From contig NZ_BCTA01000078.1 of NCBI RefSeq assembly GCF_001570485.1, positions 1-64,000 of the forward strand: 64,000 bases of DNA, given 5' to 3'. The notes under the pieces are model-generated. The model was not told where the DNA came from, did no database searches, and worked only from the letters and a program-made list of their open reading frames with translations. Each line of letters opens with the position of its first letter. Position 1 is the first letter of the stretch. Origin of the DNA: Mycolicibacterium novocastrense. Lineage in GTDB: Bacteria; Actinomycetota; Actinomycetes; Mycobacteriales; Mycobacteriaceae. Shown in pieces: positions 31,150 through 39,981 of this stretch. Both the position numbers and the translations under genes were made by a program.

Positions 31150-32709
31150 GTGAGTACTTTGAGCGGCATGACGTCGCGCAGCACCAAGGCGATGGGCGGC
31201 ATCGCGGCGGCCGCCGTCGCGCTGGGCGTGACCCAACTGCTCGCTGTCTTCGTGGGCCCGCGGGCCGACTCTCGTACCGCGGTCGGGTCGGCGGTCATCG
31301 ACCTGACGCCCGGGCCGGTCAAGGAGTGGGCGATCCAGACCTTCGGCATGGCCGACAAACTCGTCCTGTCAATGCTCGTGCTCGCGGTGATCGCCGTCGT
31401 GGCCGCCGCCACCGCGGCGCTGGAGACGCGGCGCTTCCCGATCGGCAGTGTCGCGATCGTCGCGGCCGGCGTCGTCGGGTGCGCAGCGGTGCTCTCGCGC
31501 GCGGGGGCGACCCTGTTGGACACCCTGCCGACGGTGGTCGGCGCCGCGTGCGGCGTCGCCGTGCTGCGACTGCTGACATCGGGGCGGTTCACCGACGCCG
31601 CGCAGGCCGCCGCCGACGACGGACCCGATCCCGGCCGACGGCTGTCGTTGATCACGCTGGGCTTCCTGGGGGCAGGCGCGCTGACCGGAGTGGCCGGCGT
31701 AGTGCTGTCCCGCCTGACGACCTCGGTCTCCGGTGAGCGCACGGCTTTCGCGCTGCCACCGGTCGACGTCGCCGCTCCCCCGGTCCCAGCGGCGGTGCAG
31801 CCCAAAGGCGTTGGCCTGCCGTCGTTCGTCACCAGCAACGCAGACTTCTACCGGATCGACACCGCGTTGAGCGTGCCGCAGTTGAGCCGCGAGAGCTGGC
31901 AGCTGCGGATCCACGGCATGGTGGATCGCGAAATCACCTTGCGCTTCGACGATCTCGACCGATTCGACGTGATCGAGAAACTGGTGACGCTCACGTGTGT
32001 GTCCAATCCCGTCGGCGGTGATCTGATCGGCAACGCCACGTGGACGGGATATCGGGTGTCAGACCTGTTGGCCGAAGCCGGGGTTCACCGTGACGCGGAC
32101 ATGGTGCTGTCGATGTCGATCGACGGGTTCACCGCGGGCACTCCGGTCGAGGCGCTCACCGACGACCGCGGCTCGCTGCTGGCGGTCGGCATGAACGGTG
32201 AACCGCTGCCGACCGATCACGGCTATCCCGCCCGGTTGGTCGTTCCCGGGTTGTACGGGTATGTCTCGGCGACGAAGTGGGTGGTCGACCTCGAGGTGAC
32301 ACGATTCGACCGCGCCCAGGCGTACTGGACGCGGCTGGGGTGGTCGCCGCGGGGGCCGATCAAGACCGAGTCGCGGATCGACGTGCCGCGCAGCGGTCAA
32401 GACGTGCCCCGCGAGGCGGTGACATTCGGTGGGGTGGCGTGGGCGCAGAACCGCGGGGTGCGCAACGTCGAGGTGCGCATCGACGGGCCCGATGGCCAGG
32501 GCGATTGGCAACAGGCCGATCTCGGCGCCGCCTACTCGAACGAGACCTGGCGGCTGTGGAGTTTCCCGTGGCAGCCCGCCCGGCCGGGTCCGCACACCAT
32601 CACGGTGCGAGCCACCGACAACACCGGCGCGACGCAGACCTCCGATATCGCCCAACCGATCCCCGACGGGGCCACCGGCTGGCACAGCGTCGACTTCGCG
32701 GTCACGTAA
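31150..32709 (+). CDS. Membrane-anchored molybdopterin oxidoreductase, sulfite-oxidase family
   Basis: The 519-residue protein has about four N-terminal membrane helices (residues 15-180, such as LVLSMLVLAVIAVVAAATAAL and SLITLGFLGAGALTGVAGVVLS) and a periplasm-side or cytoplasm-side Moco domain with VTLTCVSNPVGGDLIGNATWTGY, whose Cys ligates molybdenum, plus a C-terminal Ig-like dimerisation domain. It resembles Rv0218-type proteins; substrate unknown. GTG 31150 is the first start, ATG 31168 an alternative. Confidence 0.9.
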   Translation: MSTLSGMTSRSTKAMGGIAAAAVALGVTQLLAVFVGPRADSRTAVGSAVIDLTPGPVKEWAIQTFGMADKLVLSMLVLAVIAVVAAATAALETRRFPIGSVAIVAAGVVGCAAVLSRAGATLLDTLPTVVGAACGVAVLRLLTSGRFTDAAQAAADDGPDPGRRLSLITLGFLGAGALTGVAGVVLSRLTTSVSGERTAFALPPVDVAAPPVPAAVQPKGVGLPSFVTSNADFYRIDTALSVPQLSRESWQLRIHGMVDREITLRFDDLDRFDVIEKLVTLTCVSNPVGGDLIGNATWTGYRVSDLLAEAGVHRDADMVLSMSIDGFTAGTPVEALTDDRGSLLAVGMNGEPLPTDHGYPARLVVPGLYGYVSATKWVVDLEVTRFDRAQAYWTRLGWSPRGPIKTESRIDVPRSGQDVPREAVTFGGVAWAQNRGVRNVEVRIDGPDGQGDWQQADLGAAYSNETWRLWSFPWQPARPGPHTITVRATDNTGATQTSDIAQPIPDGATGWHSVDFAVT

Positions 32710-32727
32710 CCCTTCCCCCGCCGCGAG

Positions 32728-32778
32728 CGACCGTGTTTGCGCCCTGACACGCCGCTGAAATGTGTGCAAACGCGGTCG
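32728..32778. repeat. Intergenic palindromic repeat, GCGAGCGACCGTGT family
   Basis: CGACCGTGTTTGC (32728-32740) pairs with GCAAACGCGGTCG (32766-32778) with one wobble; ACAC/GTGT nest inside. It aligns base by base with the repeat at 58124-58184 (shared GCGAGCGACCGTGT, TGTGCA, GCGGTCG). It may terminate the preceding transcript. Confidence 0.65.
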
Positions 32779-32852
32779 TCCCCTACTGGCGTGTGGGCCC
32801 ACGCGCCAATCACCTGACCCGAGATGTCCGACCGCCGTGACAGGCTGAACCC

Positions 32853-34400
32853 GTGCAGTTACTCGACGTGGCCACGGCGTCGGCCGAGGTCGGCGCGTCC
32901 TCGTCACGGCTGGCCAAGACGGCCCGAATCGCCGACCTGCTGGCCCGCGCCGGCGCCGACGGTGACGCCGACCAGGTCGCCGTCGTGGTGTCATGGCTCT
33001 CCGGTGAGCTGCCCCAACGCCAGATCGGTGTCGGGTGGGCCGCTCTGCGCTCGCTGCCGCCCCCGGCGCAGTTCGCGTCGCTGACGGTGCCCGACGTCCA
33101 CGCGCGGTTCACGGAGATCGGGCAGGTCGCCGGCAAGGGTTCCCAGGCGCGGCGCGCTGAGCTACTCGCCGGGCTGTTCGGCGCCGCCACCGCCGAAGAG
33201 CAGACGTTCCTGCGCCGGCTGCTCGGCGGTGAGCTGCGCCAGGGCGCATTGGTCGGCGTGATGGCCGACGCGGTGGCCAAGGCCGCCGACCTTCCGGCCG
33301 CCGCGGTGCGCCGCGCCGCGATGCTCGGCGGCGACCTGCCCGCGGTCGCGGCCGCCGCCCTGACCATCGGCGAGGCCGCGCTGGAGCGGTTCACGCTGAC
33401 GGTGGGCCGTCCCGTCGGCCCGATGCTGGCGCAGACCGCCGCCGGCGTGGCCGAGGCGCTTGAACGTCTCGGTGGCACAGCCGTTTTCGAGGCGAAGCTG
33501 GACGGCGCCCGCGTGCAGGTGCACCGGCGAGACGATGAGGTGTCGATCTACACCCGAAGCCTCGACGACGTCACCGCACGCCTGCCGGAGGTCGTTGACG
33601 CCGCACTGGCGCTGCCGGTCACGACCCTGATCGCCGACGCCGAGGCGATCGCTCTCAGACCCGACGGCCGGCCGCACCGCTTCCAGGTCACGGCGTCGCG
33701 GTTCGGTCGCTCCGTCGACATCGCCGCCGCCGCGGCGGCACAAGCGCTGTCGGTCTTCGTGTTCGATCTGCTGCACGTCGACGGCGTCGACCTACTCGAC
33801 AAGCCGGCGAACGAGCGCATCGAGGTGCTCGACGCGCTCGTTCCGAAGCTGCACCGCGTCGACCGCCTCGTCACCGGCGACGTCGAGCAGGCGCGCGAGT
33901 TCCTGGAGGTGACACTGGCCGCGGGCCACGAGGGCGTGATGGCCAAGTCGTTGAGCGCGCCGTACGAGGCGGGGCGGCGGGGGGCCGGCTGGCTCAAGGT
34001 CAAACCCGTGCACACCCTCGACCTGGTGGTGCTCGCGGTCGAGTGGGGTTCGGGCCGTCGCACCGGCAAATTGTCCAACATCCACCTCGGCGCAAGGGAT
34101 CCGCAGACGGGTGAATTCGTCATGCTCGGAAAGACTTTCAAGGGTATGACCGACGCCATGCTCGAATGGCAGACCACCCGGTTCCTCGAGCTGGCCGACG
34201 GGCCGACCGACGGTTATGTGGTTCGGCTGCGGCCCGAGCAGGTCGTCGAGATCGCGTTCGACGGCGTGCAGACGTCGTCGCGCTACCCCGGGGGCATGGC
34301 CCTGCGGTTCGCCAGGGTGTTGCGGTACCGCGACGACAAGGGCCCCGCAGAAGCCGACACCATCGACACGGTGCGGGCGTTCTACCAGCGCGGAACCTGA
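32853..34400 (+). CDS. ligB: ATP-dependent DNA ligase LigB
   Basis: The 515-residue ligase has an N-terminal helical domain (about 1-180), the adenylation motif with nucleophile Lys215 in EAKLDGAR, motifs such as IADAEAIAL, VFVFDLLHVDG, EGVMAKSL and GWLKVKP, and a C-terminal OB fold. It is distinct from the essential NAD-dependent LigA and from LigC/LigD; counterpart of Rv3062. GTG 32853 gives the start. A repair or backup role is expected. Confidence 0.95.
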   Translation: MQLLDVATASAEVGASSSRLAKTARIADLLARAGADGDADQVAVVVSWLSGELPQRQIGVGWAALRSLPPPAQFASLTVPDVHARFTEIGQVAGKGSQARRAELLAGLFGAATAEEQTFLRRLLGGELRQGALVGVMADAVAKAADLPAAAVRRAAMLGGDLPAVAAAALTIGEAALERFTLTVGRPVGPMLAQTAAGVAEALERLGGTAVFEAKLDGARVQVHRRDDEVSIYTRSLDDVTARLPEVVDAALALPVTTLIADAEAIALRPDGRPHRFQVTASRFGRSVDIAAAAAAQALSVFVFDLLHVDGVDLLDKPANERIEVLDALVPKLHRVDRLVTGDVEQAREFLEVTLAAGHEGVMAKSLSAPYEAGRRGAGWLKVKPVHTLDLVVLAVEWGSGRRTGKLSNIHLGARDPQTGEFVMLGKTFKGMTDAMLEWQTTRFLELADGPTDGYVVRLRPEQVVEIAFDGVQTSSRYPGGMALRFARVLRYRDDKGPAEADTIDTVRAFYQRGT

Positions 34401-34450
34401 AGCCCGCGGTTTTCACACAGCGCCGGCGCCGCCGATGAAAGGATCGCCAC

Positions 34451-36745
34451 ATGGCATCTCCGACCGCTCCCGCAGAGCGCACAGAGGAAACCGAAGGCGA
34501 CATCACCTATATCCGCACCGACAAGGATCTGCCCCCGGTCGCGATCATCGACCGGTCGCCGATCACCCTGCGGCACCGGATCATCTTCGGCGTCATCGCG
34601 GTGCTCGGCGCGGTCGCCTGGGCGGTGATCGCGTTCTTCCGCGGAGAGACCGTCAACGCCGTGTGGTTCGTCATCGCCGCGATCTGCACCTACGTGATCG
34701 GCTTCCGGTTCTACGCCCGGCTGATCGAGATGAAGATCGTGCGTCCGCGCGACGACAACGCCACTCCCGCCGAACTATTCGAGAACGGCACGGACTACAT
34801 GCCGACCGACCGGCGGGTGTTGTTCGGGCACCACTTCGCCGCGATCGCCGGCGCCGGCCCGCTCGTCGGACCCGTTCTCGCCATGCAGATGGGCTACCTG
34901 CCGGGAACCATCTGGATCATCATCGGCGCGGTCGTCGCGGGCTGCGTGCAGGACTATCTCGTGTTGGCGATCTCGACGCGTCGGCGGGGCCGCTCGCTCG
35001 GACAGATGGCCCGTGACGAACTCGGGACGATCGGCGGTGCCGCGGCCATCCTCGGCGTGCTCGTCATCATGGTGATCCTGCTGGCGGTGCTGGCCCTGGT
35101 GGTCGTCGGTGCGCTCGCCGAGAGCCCGTGGGGTGTCTTTTCGATCGCGATGACCATCCCGATCGCGATCTTCATGGGCCTGTACCTGAGGTTCCTGCGG
35201 CCGGGCCGGGTGTCGGAGGTGTCGCTGATCGGCGTCGCGCTCCTGCTGCTCGCGGTCGTCGCCGGCGGGTGGGTCGCCGAAACCGACTGGGGCACGGAAT
35301 GGTTCACGCTGTCGAAGGTGAGCCTGTCGTGGGCCATCATCATCTACGGATTCGCCGCGTCGGTCCTGCCGGTGTGGTTCCTGCTCGCGCCGCGCGACTA
35401 TCTGTCGACGTTCATGAAGGTCGGCACCATCGCGCTGCTGGCGGTCGGCATCGTGCTCGCCCGCCCGATCATGGAGGCACCGGCGATCTCGGCGTTCGCC
35501 ACCGAGGGCACCGGTCCGGTGTTCGCGGGATCGCTGTTCCCCTTCCTGTTCATCACGATCGCGTGCGGTGCGCTGTCGGGTTTTCATGCGCTGATCTCGT
35601 CGGGCACCACGCCCAAGCTGCTGGAGAAGGAAGGCCAGATGCGCCTGATCGGCTACGGCGGCATGATCACCGAGTCGTTCGTCGCGATCATGGCGTTGAT
35701 CACCGCGGCCATCCTCAATCAGCATCTGTACTTCGCGATCAACGCGCCAGCGGCCGCCACAGGTGCCACCGCGGAGACCGCAGCGGCCTACGTCAACAGT
35801 CTGCCGATCGACGGTCCGCCGGTCACCGCCGAGCAGATCACTGCGGCCGCCGAGAGCGTCGGCGAAGAGTCGATCGTGTCCAGGACCGGCGGTGCGCCCA
35901 CGCTGGCGTTCGGTATGTCCGAGGTGCTGAGCAAGGTGTTCGGCGGTGACGCGCTCAAGGCGTTCTGGTACCACTTCGCGATCATGTTCGAGGCGCTGTT
36001 CATCCTCACCACCGTGGACGCGGGCACCCGGGTCGCACGGTTCATGCTCTCTGATGGCCTGAGCAACCTCGGAGGGCCGCTACGCAAGCTGAAGGACCCG
36101 AGTTGGCGTGTGGGAGCGTGGATCTGCAGCCTGGTCGTGGTGGCGGGGTGGGGCAGCATCCTGCTGATGGGCGTCACCGACCCGCTCGGCGGCATCAACA
36201 CGCTCTTCCCGTTGTTCGGCATCGCCAACCAGTTGCTGGCCGCGATCGCGTTGACGGTCGTGACCGTGGTGGTGGTCAAGAAGGGCCTACTGAAATGGGC
36301 CTGGATACCGGCGATTCCGTTGCTGTGGGACCTGACCGTGACGATGACGGCGTCGTGGCAGAAGATCTTCTCCGGCGACCCGAAGGTCGGCTACTGGACT
36401 CAACACTTCCAGTACCGCAACGCCAAGGACGCCGGTGAGACGGCGTTCGGCGCGGCCAAAAACGCCGGCGAACTCGACGCGGTCATCCGCAACACGTTCA
36501 TCCAGGGCACACTGTCGATCGTGTTCGCACTGCTGGTGCTGATCGTGTTCACCACCGGGGTGATCATGGTGATCCGGACGCTCCGCGGCGGCGCCCCGCC
36601 GACCACCGAGGACGAGCCGGTCCCCTCGCGGATCTTCGCGCCGTCGGGCCTGTTGATGACCAAACCGGAGAAGGAGGTGCAGAAACAATGGGACGCATTA
36701 CCGAAAGCGCACGCCAAATCGGTTCGTACTGGCGCACATTCGTAG
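34451..36745 (+). CDS. cstA: CstA-family pyruvate/peptide transporter
   Basis: The 764-residue polytopic membrane protein matches the carbon-starvation protein family throughout: HHFAAIAGAGPLVGPVLAMQMG, GALSGFHALISSGTTPKLL, and FILTTVDAGTRVARFML. Members take up pyruvate or peptides under carbon limitation. Counterpart of Rv3063. ATG 34451 follows AAAGGATC. Its end overlaps the small partner gene by 58 bases. Confidence 0.95.
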   Translation: MASPTAPAERTEETEGDITYIRTDKDLPPVAIIDRSPITLRHRIIFGVIAVLGAVAWAVIAFFRGETVNAVWFVIAAICTYVIGFRFYARLIEMKIVRPRDDNATPAELFENGTDYMPTDRRVLFGHHFAAIAGAGPLVGPVLAMQMGYLPGTIWIIIGAVVAGCVQDYLVLAISTRRRGRSLGQMARDELGTIGGAAAILGVLVIMVILLAVLALVVVGALAESPWGVFSIAMTIPIAIFMGLYLRFLRPGRVSEVSLIGVALLLLAVVAGGWVAETDWGTEWFTLSKVSLSWAIIIYGFAASVLPVWFLLAPRDYLSTFMKVGTIALLAVGIVLARPIMEAPAISAFATEGTGPVFAGSLFPFLFITIACGALSGFHALISSGTTPKLLEKEGQMRLIGYGGMITESFVAIMALITAAILNQHLYFAINAPAAATGATAETAAAYVNSLPIDGPPVTAEQITAAAESVGEESIVSRTGGAPTLAFGMSEVLSKVFGGDALKAFWYHFAIMFEALFILTTVDAGTRVARFMLSDGLSNLGGPLRKLKDPSWRVGAWICSLVVVAGWGSILLMGVTDPLGGINTLFPLFGIANQLLAAIALTVVTVVVVKKGLLKWAWIPAIPLLWDLTVTMTASWQKIFSGDPKVGYWTQHFQYRNAKDAGETAFGAAKNAGELDAVIRNTFIQGTLSIVFALLVLIVFTTGVIMVIRTLRGGAPPTTEDEPVPSRIFAPSGLLMTKPEKEVQKQWDALPKAHAKSVRTGAHS

Positions 36746-36891
36746 GCGACCTGATGGGCGACACCCACTACCGGCGCTACGTCGAGCACCAGTTGCGGAC
36801 CCATCCGGGTGAGCCGGTGCTCTCCGAACGGGACTACTGGCGGATGCGGCACGCTGCGGCGGAGGCCAATCCGGGCGCGCGCTGCTGTTAG
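36688..36891 (+). CDS. Small YbdD/KapP-type partner of CstA
   Basis: The 67-residue protein (RQIGSYWRTFVGDLMGDTHYRRYVEH..HP.EPVLSERDYWRMRHAA) is the DUF466/YbdD family, nearly always found right behind cstA/btsT and needed for transport. ATG 36688 follows AGGAGG-type bases inside cstA. The overlap implies translational coupling. Confidence 0.92.
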   Translation: MGRITESARQIGSYWRTFVGDLMGDTHYRRYVEHQLRTHPGEPVLSERDYWRMRHAAAEANPGARCC

Positions 36892-36912
36892 GTCGGGATT
36901 CGGCTGCACACG

Positions 36913-37494
36913 CTAGCCCGACGCGATGACCCCTTCGGAAATCCAGGGTGCCGCAGTCGTTTCGGCGCTACGGAAGGCGCCGGGGACATCGTCGGTGACG
37001 GCCCATGTCGCGGCCAGCCGGCCCATACCTACCGCGTACGCACAATGCACGCCGAGCTCGACGAGTTCATCCTCGGCGAAATGGCGCCGAAGGTCGTCGT
37101 AGACGGCGTCGTCGATCGCGAGGTGATCGGTGGCGAACAGATCAGCGAACCGCAGCGCGCTTCGCTCGGCGTCCGACAGGTCGTCGGCTTCCTCCGGGCG
37201 TTCCAGGGAGCAGACCGCGTCCTCGGTGAGCCCTGCATCGACCGCGCTCTGGTAGCGCACCGACATGCAACTGCGGCACTGGTTGTGGAACGCGATGCGC
37301 AGCCGCACGAGCTCCACGAGCCTCGGCGACAGGGTGCCGCTGGATTGCAGTGCCGCCCGAAGTGAGCCGAGCGCTCCCGCGACGTCGGGACGATGGCCGA
37401 GTATCGAGGCCACGCCCAGGTTGATCCGATCGCCTTGGCCCAGATCGTCGGTCGGGATCGAAGCAAAGGCCGACGACGGCGCAACTCGGGACAT
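36913..37494 (-). CDS. AhpD-like carboxymuconolactone decarboxylase-family protein
   Basis: The 193-residue protein has the AhpD core with redox motif CRSC (Cys73, Cys76) and downstream His in ...LVELGVHCAYAVG. Such proteins detoxify peroxides or serve unknown catabolic roles. ATG 37494 follows GAGG; the GTG two codons earlier is less likely. It marks the edge of the catabolic region. Confidence 0.88.
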   Translation of the reverse strand: MSRVAPSSAFASIPTDDLGQGDRINLGVASILGHRPDVAGALGSLRAALQSSGTLSPRLVELVRLRIAFHNQCRSCMSVRYQSAVDAGLTEDAVCSLERPEEADDLSDAERSALRFADLFATDHLAIDDAVYDDLRRHFAEDELVELGVHCAYAVGMGRLAATWAVTDDVPGAFRSAETTAAPWISEGVIASG

Positions 37495-37607
37495 GGCCAC
37501 CTCACATCGCAGCGGTTCTGGCGTGGGTACACGTTAACTCGCGCGGTCGGAACCGTTGGGCCATAAGCTCGGGCGGCAACCGGCCGGTGAGGCCAAGCCG
37601 AGCCCGG

Positions 37608-38846
37608 CTAGACCGTCAGTGAGTAGCGGATCGGCAGGTGTTTGAGCCCGCCGACGAATGTCGTCGCCACATACTCGGGACGGCCCGCGGGCTCCACACC
37701 CTTCAGGCGGGGCAGCAGCTCGCTGAAGAAGCTGTTGACCTCCATGCGGGCCAACGCCGCCCCCAGGCAGAAGTGCACGCCGTACCCGAACGCGATGTGC
37801 TTGTTGGGGTCACGGGCGATGTCGAAGCGGAAGGGATCGTCGAACACGTCCTCGTCACGATTGCCCGAGACATACGACAGCAGAACCGATTCGCCCGCAG
37901 CGATCGGAACATCCCGCACCGTGGTGTCCTCGGCGGCAGTACGCATGAAGGCCTTCACCGGTGTGACCCAGCGGATCATCTCCTCGACCGCCAGCGGCAT
38001 CAGGGCCAGATCGCTACACAGCTTGTGGCGTTGGTCGGGGTTCTCGATCAGGGCCAGCATCCCGCCGGAGATCGTCGCGCTGGTGGTGTCGTGCCCCGCC
38101 GCGGCGATGATCGCGTAATAGGAGATCGTGTCGATGTCCGACAGCGGTTCGCCGTCGATGGTCGCGTTGGCGATCGCCGAGGCCAGGTCGTCCGTCGGAT
38201 TCTCGCGGCGCGAAGCCGTCAATGCCGTGAAGTACTGGAACATCTCGACCAGCGCCGACATCTGGTCGGCCTGATCCGTGCCACGCTTGAACTCGTCGTC
38301 GTCACTGCCGAACAACTCCTGGGTGAGCTTGAGCATCAGCGGGAAGTCCGACTCCGGGATGCCCAGCAGCGACATGATGACGTAGAGCGGGAAGTTGACC
38401 GCGACCTGCTGGACGAAGTCGCACTCGTTGCCGATGTCCATCATCTTGTCGACGTACACCTTCGCGAGTTCGTCGACGCGGATCTTCAACGCGCGCATCG
38501 CCTTCGGCCGAAACCAGTCGGCTCCGATGGCGCGCACCACACGATGCTGCGGATCGTCCATGTGGATGAGGGTGCGCACCCCGATGGCTGCCTGCTGCTC
38601 GTCGCCCTCCTTGGTGACCAGCACCGGCCGCGGATGATTGGTGAACAGGTTGTTGGCCCGCTCGATGTCCATGATGTCGGCGTGCTTGGTGATCGCCCAG
38701 AACGGTTGGTAATTGGGCACATCTACCCACGAGACGGGTGCGTTGGCACGCAGATGCGTCAACGACGCATGCAGTTTGGCTTCATCGGTGTAGGCCTGCG
38801 GGGTGGCAAAGACCTTGGCCGCCTCGTCCATGATCCGTGTGCTCAC
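37608..38846 (-). CDS. Cytochrome P450
   Basis: The 412-residue class I bacterial P450 has the I-helix AAAGHDTTSATISGG, ExxR (EEMIR), and haem loop FGYGVHFCLGAALARME. GTG 38846 overlaps the LLM gene stop as GTGA, so the two are one operon. No ferredoxin is encoded nearby; electrons must come from elsewhere. It may hydroxylate the substrate of this catabolic region. Confidence 0.94.
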   Translation of the reverse strand: MSTRIMDEAAKVFATPQAYTDEAKLHASLTHLRANAPVSWVDVPNYQPFWAITKHADIMDIERANNLFTNHPRPVLVTKEGDEQQAAIGVRTLIHMDDPQHRVVRAIGADWFRPKAMRALKIRVDELAKVYVDKMMDIGNECDFVQQVAVNFPLYVIMSLLGIPESDFPLMLKLTQELFGSDDDEFKRGTDQADQMSALVEMFQYFTALTASRRENPTDDLASAIANATIDGEPLSDIDTISYYAIIAAAGHDTTSATISGGMLALIENPDQRHKLCSDLALMPLAVEEMIRWVTPVKAFMRTAAEDTTVRDVPIAAGESVLLSYVSGNRDEDVFDDPFRFDIARDPNKHIAFGYGVHFCLGAALARMEVNSFFSELLPRLKGVEPAGRPEYVATTFVGGLKHLPIRYSLTV

Positions 38847-39895
38847 AACAACTCCTCTGCCGAACCGTCATGTGCGCGTACTTCCTCCAGCACGGCAACT
38901 ATCGTCGCTTCGTCTATCGAGCGCGGGAATCCGATCATCACCCGGTCGATCACGCCGTCGCACCGGTCTCTGATCTTGGCCCCCAGCTTGTCGATCGGGG
39001 CGACGACGGCGAACGTCTCGAGAATCTCGTCGTCGATCAGCGTGCCCATCGCGTCCCACTCGCCTGCGAGGCTGAGCCGGTGAAGCTCGTCGTGCAGATC
39101 GCCCCAACCGTGCAGCGCCAGCACTTTGCGGTAGGCCGGGGTGGACCCGTAGAAGGCGATCTGCTTGCGGGTGGCGACGGCGGCGCCAGTGACCTCGCGC
39201 TCGTCGGCACCGGTCACCACGAAGATGGGACACGACACCTGAAAGTCGCTGCGCGCTCTGCCCGATCGGGCCATGCCGCGCTCGAGCGCCGGGATGGTGA
39301 CCTCTTCGAAGTAGCGTTTGGTCGTGAAGGCGTGGGCGAGAACGCCGTCGGCAACCTCACCGGCCATCTCGGTCATCGCCTCGCCCACCGCCGCGATGAA
39401 GACCTTCGGGAACCCGTAGTCGTGCGGTTCGGGAGTGAACATCGGCGTCATCAGCTTGTGCGTGTAGAAGTCGCCTTCGAACTGCAGCCGCGTACCGTCG
39501 CGCCAACAGGTCCAGATCTCGCGCATCGCGTGGACGAATTCGCCCATGCGACGCACGGGTTGGCTCCACGGCATGCTGAACCGCTTCTCGATGTGCGGGC
39601 GGATCTGCGACCCCAGCCCAACGATGAGCCGGCCGCGCGAGTAGTCCTGCAGGTCCCAGCCGATGTTGGCCACGGTCATGGGGTTTCGGGCAAACGCCAC
39701 CGCGATGCTGGTTCCGAGATCGAGGGTTTCGGTGTGCTCGGCGGCCAGCGTCAACGGGAGGAACGGGTCGTGGGCAACCTCGGCGGTCCAGCATCCGTCG
39801 TAACCGCGCCGCTGCAGCGTGCCCGCCGTTTCGGCCACGTTGGCGAGCTGGCTGGAAATCGCCCCGTCGACCTTCAGGCCGGCGCCGCTAAGCAT
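38843..39895 (-). CDS. LLM-class F420-dependent oxidoreductase (MSMEG_2256-type)
   Basis: The 350-residue TIM-barrel protein has the luciferase-like opening KVDGAISSQ...RGYDGCWTAEVAHDPFLPLTLAAEHTE and the bulge region IAVAFARNPMTVANIGWDLQ..GRLIVGLGSQ. It resembles the TIGR03617 family named for MSMEG_2256. Uses F420H2 for reduction or F420 for oxidation. ATG 39895 is chosen since it gives the family N-terminus; the ATACTGTAA-type site at 39907-39927 lies 11 bases upstream. Confidence 0.9.
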   Translation of the reverse strand: MLSGAGLKVDGAISSQLANVAETAGTLQRRGYDGCWTAEVAHDPFLPLTLAAEHTETLDLGTSIAVAFARNPMTVANIGWDLQDYSRGRLIVGLGSQIRPHIEKRFSMPWSQPVRRMGEFVHAMREIWTCWRDGTRLQFEGDFYTHKLMTPMFTPEPHDYGFPKVFIAAVGEAMTEMAGEVADGVLAHAFTTKRYFEEVTIPALERGMARSGRARSDFQVSCPIFVVTGADEREVTGAAVATRKQIAFYGSTPAYRKVLALHGWGDLHDELHRLSLAGEWDAMGTLIDDEILETFAVVAPIDKLGAKIRDRCDGVIDRVMIGFPRSIDEATIVAVLEEVRAHDGSAEELL

Positions 39896-39906
39896 GGTCG
39901 TAGACG

Positions 39907-39927
39907 CTACAGTAAGCAATTCAGTAT
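39907..39927. promoter_or_regulatory. ACTGTAA-palindrome site 1
   Basis: Half-sites CTACAGTAA and ATTCAGTAT, three bases apart, match the consensus halves at 7 of 9 each. It lies between the divergent LLM and carboxyltransferase genes. Likely operator shared with the sites up to 60406. Confidence 0.6.
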
Positions 39928-39981
39928 GGTCAACGAGGTCATGCCGGTGCGACGATCGCCTATCCATGGACAGGAGTTGTG

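Noticed and set aside
31065..31838. Upstream extension of the SDR at 30297-31064 to 513 codons
   Set aside because: The added part is antisense to the molybdo-protein gene and lacks SDR similarity; GTG 31064 with GGGGAG is the natural start.
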